The notes under the pieces: generated by a model
What the model was told of the DNA's origin: nothing
The model's database searches: none
The model's input: only the letters and a program-made list of their open reading frames with translations
Program-made: the position numbers and the translations under genes
Shown here: positions 61,619 to 64,000 of the stretch, one piece after another
Layout of the letters: every line of letters begins with the position of its first letter
Position numbering within the stretch: position 1 is the first letter of the stretch
From: Pseudodesulfovibrio indicus
GTDB lineage: Bacteria; Desulfobacterota; Desulfovibrionia; Desulfovibrionales; Desulfovibrionaceae
Length of the DNA stretch: 64,000 nt
Direction: 5' to 3'
Assembly (NCBI RefSeq): GCF_001563225.1
Contig: NZ_CP014206.1
Coordinates: 3,577,486 to 3,641,485, forward strand

Positions 61619-62830
61619 TCATCCCGCCCGGTGGATCTTGTCCAGGGGCGACTTGTACAGCTCGCTCAGGACAAACCCGGCGGCACCGCGCGCCCAGTCG
61701 TCGTCGCCCCACTCCTGGACCACGATCTCGGTGGCCTCGAACTGCTCGCGGTTGAGGAACTTCTTGACCGCCTTGCGCATGGGGCCGAAGACCAGATCCC
61801 CCGCGCGCACGCCCTCGCCGGTGACGATGATCCGCTCCGGGTTGAAGATCTGGATCAGCCCGGCGATGCCCTGGCCGAGGATGGCCCCCCCCTCGCGGAA
61901 GAGCTTGCGCAGGCCGGGGTCGCCCGCGCGGGCCAGTTCGGTCACGTCCTCGATGGTCAGGGTCTCCAGGTCCGGCACCGGGCCGCGCCGCCGGGAGAAC
62001 ATCTCCTTGGCGCGGCGCAGGATGCACCCGTCGCAGGCGTAGGCCTCGATGCACCCGCGCTTGCCGCAGCGGCAGGGCAGCCCGTCCGGGACCAGGACCA
62101 CGTGGCCGAACTCGGCCCCGATGCCGGTGGCGCCCCGGTACAGCTTGCCGTCCACCACGATGCCCATGCCCACGCCGTGTTCCACCGTGACCACCAGAAA
62201 GTTGTCGATGCCCTTGCCCTGGCCGAACCATTGTGAGGCCACGGTCACGGAGTTGGCGTCGTTCTCCAGATACACGTCCACGCTCAGCCGCTCGGCCACC
62301 AGGTCGCGGATGCGCGTGCGCCCCTTTTTCAGCGGGGTCCACAGACAGTCGGCCGAGGCCGAGTCCACGAACCCGGAAATGGCCACGCCGCAGCCGGAGA
62401 TGTCGTCCATGCGCAACCGGGCGTCCTCCACGCAGTGGCGCACCCCGTCCTCGATGAAGTCGGCCACGGTCTCCTCGCGCCGCTCGCTGACCCGGATGGG
62501 CATGGTCAGGGACGACTTGACCCCGCCCACGAAATCCACCACCGCGAAACTGATCTGGAAGGCGGATATCTTGACCCCCACCACATGGGCCGCCTCCGGG
62601 TCCAGGGTCAGCATGATCCGCCGCCGCCCGCGCCTGGGCTTGCACCCGCACTCCTCCTCGCGGATCAGCCCCTCGCGGATCATGTCGGCGGTGATGTTGG
62701 TCACCGACGCCGGGCTCTGCCCGGTTCGGGCGGCGATCTCCACCCTGGAGATGCGTCCGGCCTCGCGGATGCTGTTCAGGATGTTGAATTGATTCACGGC
62801 GCGCGTGAAATCGCGATTTGCAGCCTTCAT
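61619..62830 (-). CDS. ROK-family transcriptional regulator (XylR-like repressor)
   Basis: A 403-residue regulator. N-terminal winged helix (NILNSIREAGRISRVEIAAR, TGQSPASVTNITADMI), then a ROK sugar-kinase fold with NDANSVTVASQWFGQG, the zinc motif CRCGKRGCIEAYAC and GIGAEFGHVVL. Regulators of this group bind operators without xylose and release when the sugar binds. Its position between xylAB and the divergent xylF points to control of both. The short name xylR fits but identity is by context. Confidence 0.88.
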   Translation of the reverse strand: MKAANRDFTRAVNQFNILNSIREAGRISRVEIAARTGQSPASVTNITADMIREGLIREEECGCKPRRGRRRIMLTLDPEAAHVVGVKISAFQISFAVVDFVGGVKSSLTMPIRVSERREETVADFIEDGVRHCVEDARLRMDDISGCGVAISGFVDSASADCLWTPLKKGRTRIRDLVAERLSVDVYLENDANSVTVASQWFGQGKGIDNFLVVTVEHGVGMGIVVDGKLYRGATGIGAEFGHVVLVPDGLPCRCGKRGCIEAYACDGCILRRAKEMFSRRRGPVPDLETLTIEDVTELARAGDPGLRKLFREGGAILGQGIAGLIQIFNPERIIVTGEGVRAGDLVFGPMRKAVKKFLNREQFEATEIVVQEWGDDDWARGAAGFVLSELYKSPLDKIHRAG

Positions 62831-62846
62831 CCGGCGGGTCCCTTTA

Positions 62847-62862
62847 ATTCACTCAGAAAATT
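62847..62862. promoter_or_regulatory. Imperfect direct repeat 1 (possible XylR-type site)
   Basis: ATTCACTCAGAAAATT, matching 14 of 16 bases at 63170-63185. It lies 17 bases before the repressor start codon (minus strand), suitable for autoregulation. Confidence 0.4.
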
Positions 62863-63418
62863 TAAAAACTGACCAGCGAGTCAATGTCAGCGGCGGAGAC
62901 TTTCCGTTTCAATGTCATAATTCACCGTGTTTCTATATAGATACACAAAGCAACACCGTCACGGAACAGGCCACGGCCACGACCATGACCTCCATAGTTA
63001 GCAGGGAACAGTAGGCAATGCAAGAAAGTGCGACACCGCCCGGTGACAATATCGTCGAAAACGAGAGGACATCCACATTTGATTTTAATCATATTTGTCA
63101 TGTTATTTCGAGTTATTATAAAATTATCGCTGATCCGACTGCAACCCTCGGCAGAGGAACCCTTCTATAATTCACTGACAAAATTAATTCTTGCCACAAC
63201 CCTTATTTTTTGGCAGAGTTCCCAGTAATATGTGGCGTGTCCTCTTTTGCGGGAAGGCGAAAGGGCAATACGGGATGCGCCCATACTCCCGTTTTTCCGG
63301 ATTTCCGTTGCGGGCCCTTCGGGGCAGAGAAAGCCGAAAACGGCGGCGGGACTGCCACCTTACGCAGCCATCCTCCGCCCGGGACGAATAAACGAAATGT
63401 GGCAAGGAGGAACCCCAC
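62863..63418. other. Divergent intergenic region, regulator / xylF
   Basis: About 590 bases separate the repressor start from xylF. The middle is AT-rich (63070-63230) and should hold the promoters. A weak T-tailed hairpin, ACGGGA (63270-63275) with TCCCGT (63287-63292) then TTTT, might attenuate xylF transcription. No gene is supported here; short frames across it lack family content. Confidence 0.5.
63170..63185. promoter_or_regulatory. Imperfect direct repeat 2 (possible XylR-type site)
   Basis: ATTCACTGACAAAATT, 14 of 16 bases identical to 62847-62862, placed about 235 bases before xylF. AT-rich and in an otherwise gene-free stretch. Confidence 0.4.
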
Positions 63419-64000
63419 ATGCTGAAGAAACTCGCACTGCTGGCTGTTGCCGCCGTCGCTGTCCTGGCCTTTGGCGTCAACGCCATGGCCAAGGATCTGG
63501 TGGTCGGCGTGTCCTGGTCCAATTTCCAGGAGGAACGTTGGAAAACCGATGAGGCCGCCATCAAGGATCAGTTGAAGGCCATGGGCGCCAAGTACATCAT
63601 GGCCGACGCCCAGGCTTCCGCCGAGAAACAGATCGCCGACATCGAAAACCTCATCGCCCGGGGCGCCAACGCCCTGATCGTCCTGGCCTGGGATGCCGAC
63701 GCCGTCCTGCCCGCCATCGACAAGGCCATGGCCGAAGGGCTGCCCGTGGTCGGCTACGACCGTCTCATCGAGAAAAAGGGCGTCTTCTACCTGACTTTCG
63801 ACAACAAGGAAGTGGGCCGCATGCAGGCCCGCGCCGTCTACGCCGTGAAGCCCGAAGGCAACTACGTCTTCATCAAGGGCGCGCCCACCGATCCCAACGC
63901 CGAATTCCTGTACGAGGGTCAGCTTGAGGTCCTGGACGAGGCCATCAAGGCCGGCAAGATCAAGAACGTGGCCGCCCAGGGCACCGAGGGCTGGAAGCCC
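63419..64000 (+). CDS. xylF: D-xylose ABC transporter substrate-binding protein, 5' part
   Basis: First 194 codons; the gene runs off the window. Signal peptide [19 protein letters not shown] ending near NAMA, then [19 protein letters not shown], the opening of XylF-type periplasmic sugar receptors, [20 protein letters not shown] and [27 protein letters not shown] precedes the ATG. It would bind xylose for import by XylGH, presumably encoded just outside. Confidence 0.92.
   Translation, partial: MLKKLALLAVAAVAVLAFGVNAMAKDLVVGVSWSNFQEERWKTDEAAIKDQLKAMGAKYIMADAQASAEKQIADIENLIARGANALIVLAWDADAVLPAIDKAMAEGLPVVGYDRLIEKKGVFYLTFDNKEVGRMQARAVYAVKPEGNYVFIKGAPTDPNAEFLYEGQLEVLDEAIKAGKIKNVAAQGTEGWKP

Overview
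The window is GC-rich DNA from a Desulfovibrio/Pseudodesulfovibrio-like sulfate reducer. This is inferred from the selenocysteine periplasmic formate dehydrogenase (alpha and beta subunits only), the sigma-54 promoters, the many two-component and cyclase sensors, the RHS remnant and the overall protein resemblance. Coding density is high. The main gene-poor stretches are about 8.0-9.5 kb (RHS debris and hairpins), 41.0-41.4 kb, 42.16-42.40 kb and 62.8-63.4 kb. I see no tRNA, rRNA or CRISPR array.

Layout. (1) 0-8 kb: glycogen metabolism operon (debranching enzyme, GT4 glycogen synthase, GH57 glucanotransferase/amylase, and a 1413-residue GT3 glycogen synthase fused to a GT35 alpha-glucan phosphorylase). 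(2) 8-9.5 kb: frameshifted RHS C-terminus and hairpin-rich DNA. (3) 9.5-13.3 kb: a sigma-54 activator, two dyad-symmetric upstream sites, a -24/-12 promoter, then three small unknown proteins, a GNAT acetyltransferase and a SET-domain protein. (4) 13.4-18.3 kb: acyltransferase plus potABCD-type polyamine importer. (5) 18.4-23.3 kb: TetR regulator and RND efflux pair. (6) 23.4-31.8 kb, minus strand: OmpR-type regulator, TonB-dependent receptor, YfiR-like protein and CHASE8-like histidine kinase in one overlapping operon, then a class III cyclase coupled to a solute-binding protein. (7) 32.0-41.0 kb: flagellin, then an ECF-like sigma factor with flgD, flgE, flgK, flgL and fliD. (8) 41.4-58.6 kb: a formate dehydrogenase island: fdhD, fdhE, a probably domesticated ISXO2-type transposase, a receiver-STAS regulator, periplasmic thioredoxin, GAF-rhodanese membrane protein, MauE/DoxX protein, lipoprotein, small ORF, fdhA (Sec) and fdhB, a periplasmic binding lipoprotein coupled to a histidine kinase with a Cys-rich HAMP insert, a second receiver-STAS regulator, a peroxiredoxin, a second thioredoxin and a SIMPL protein. 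(9) 58.7-64 kb: xylose genes xylB, xylA, a ROK repressor and the start of xylF.

Most notable candidates for undescribed biology: the rewired YfiR/CHASE8 kinase operon with a TonB receptor; the formate dehydrogenase island, where two paralogous receiver-STAS proteins lacking the usual STAS serine each sit beside a periplasmic CxxC thioredoxin, and where fdhE and fdhA share an 18-bp dyad; the solute-binding-protein/cyclase pair; and the self-contained sigma-54 regulon at 9.5-13.3 kb. All assignments come from reading the sequence and recalling families; no search was run.
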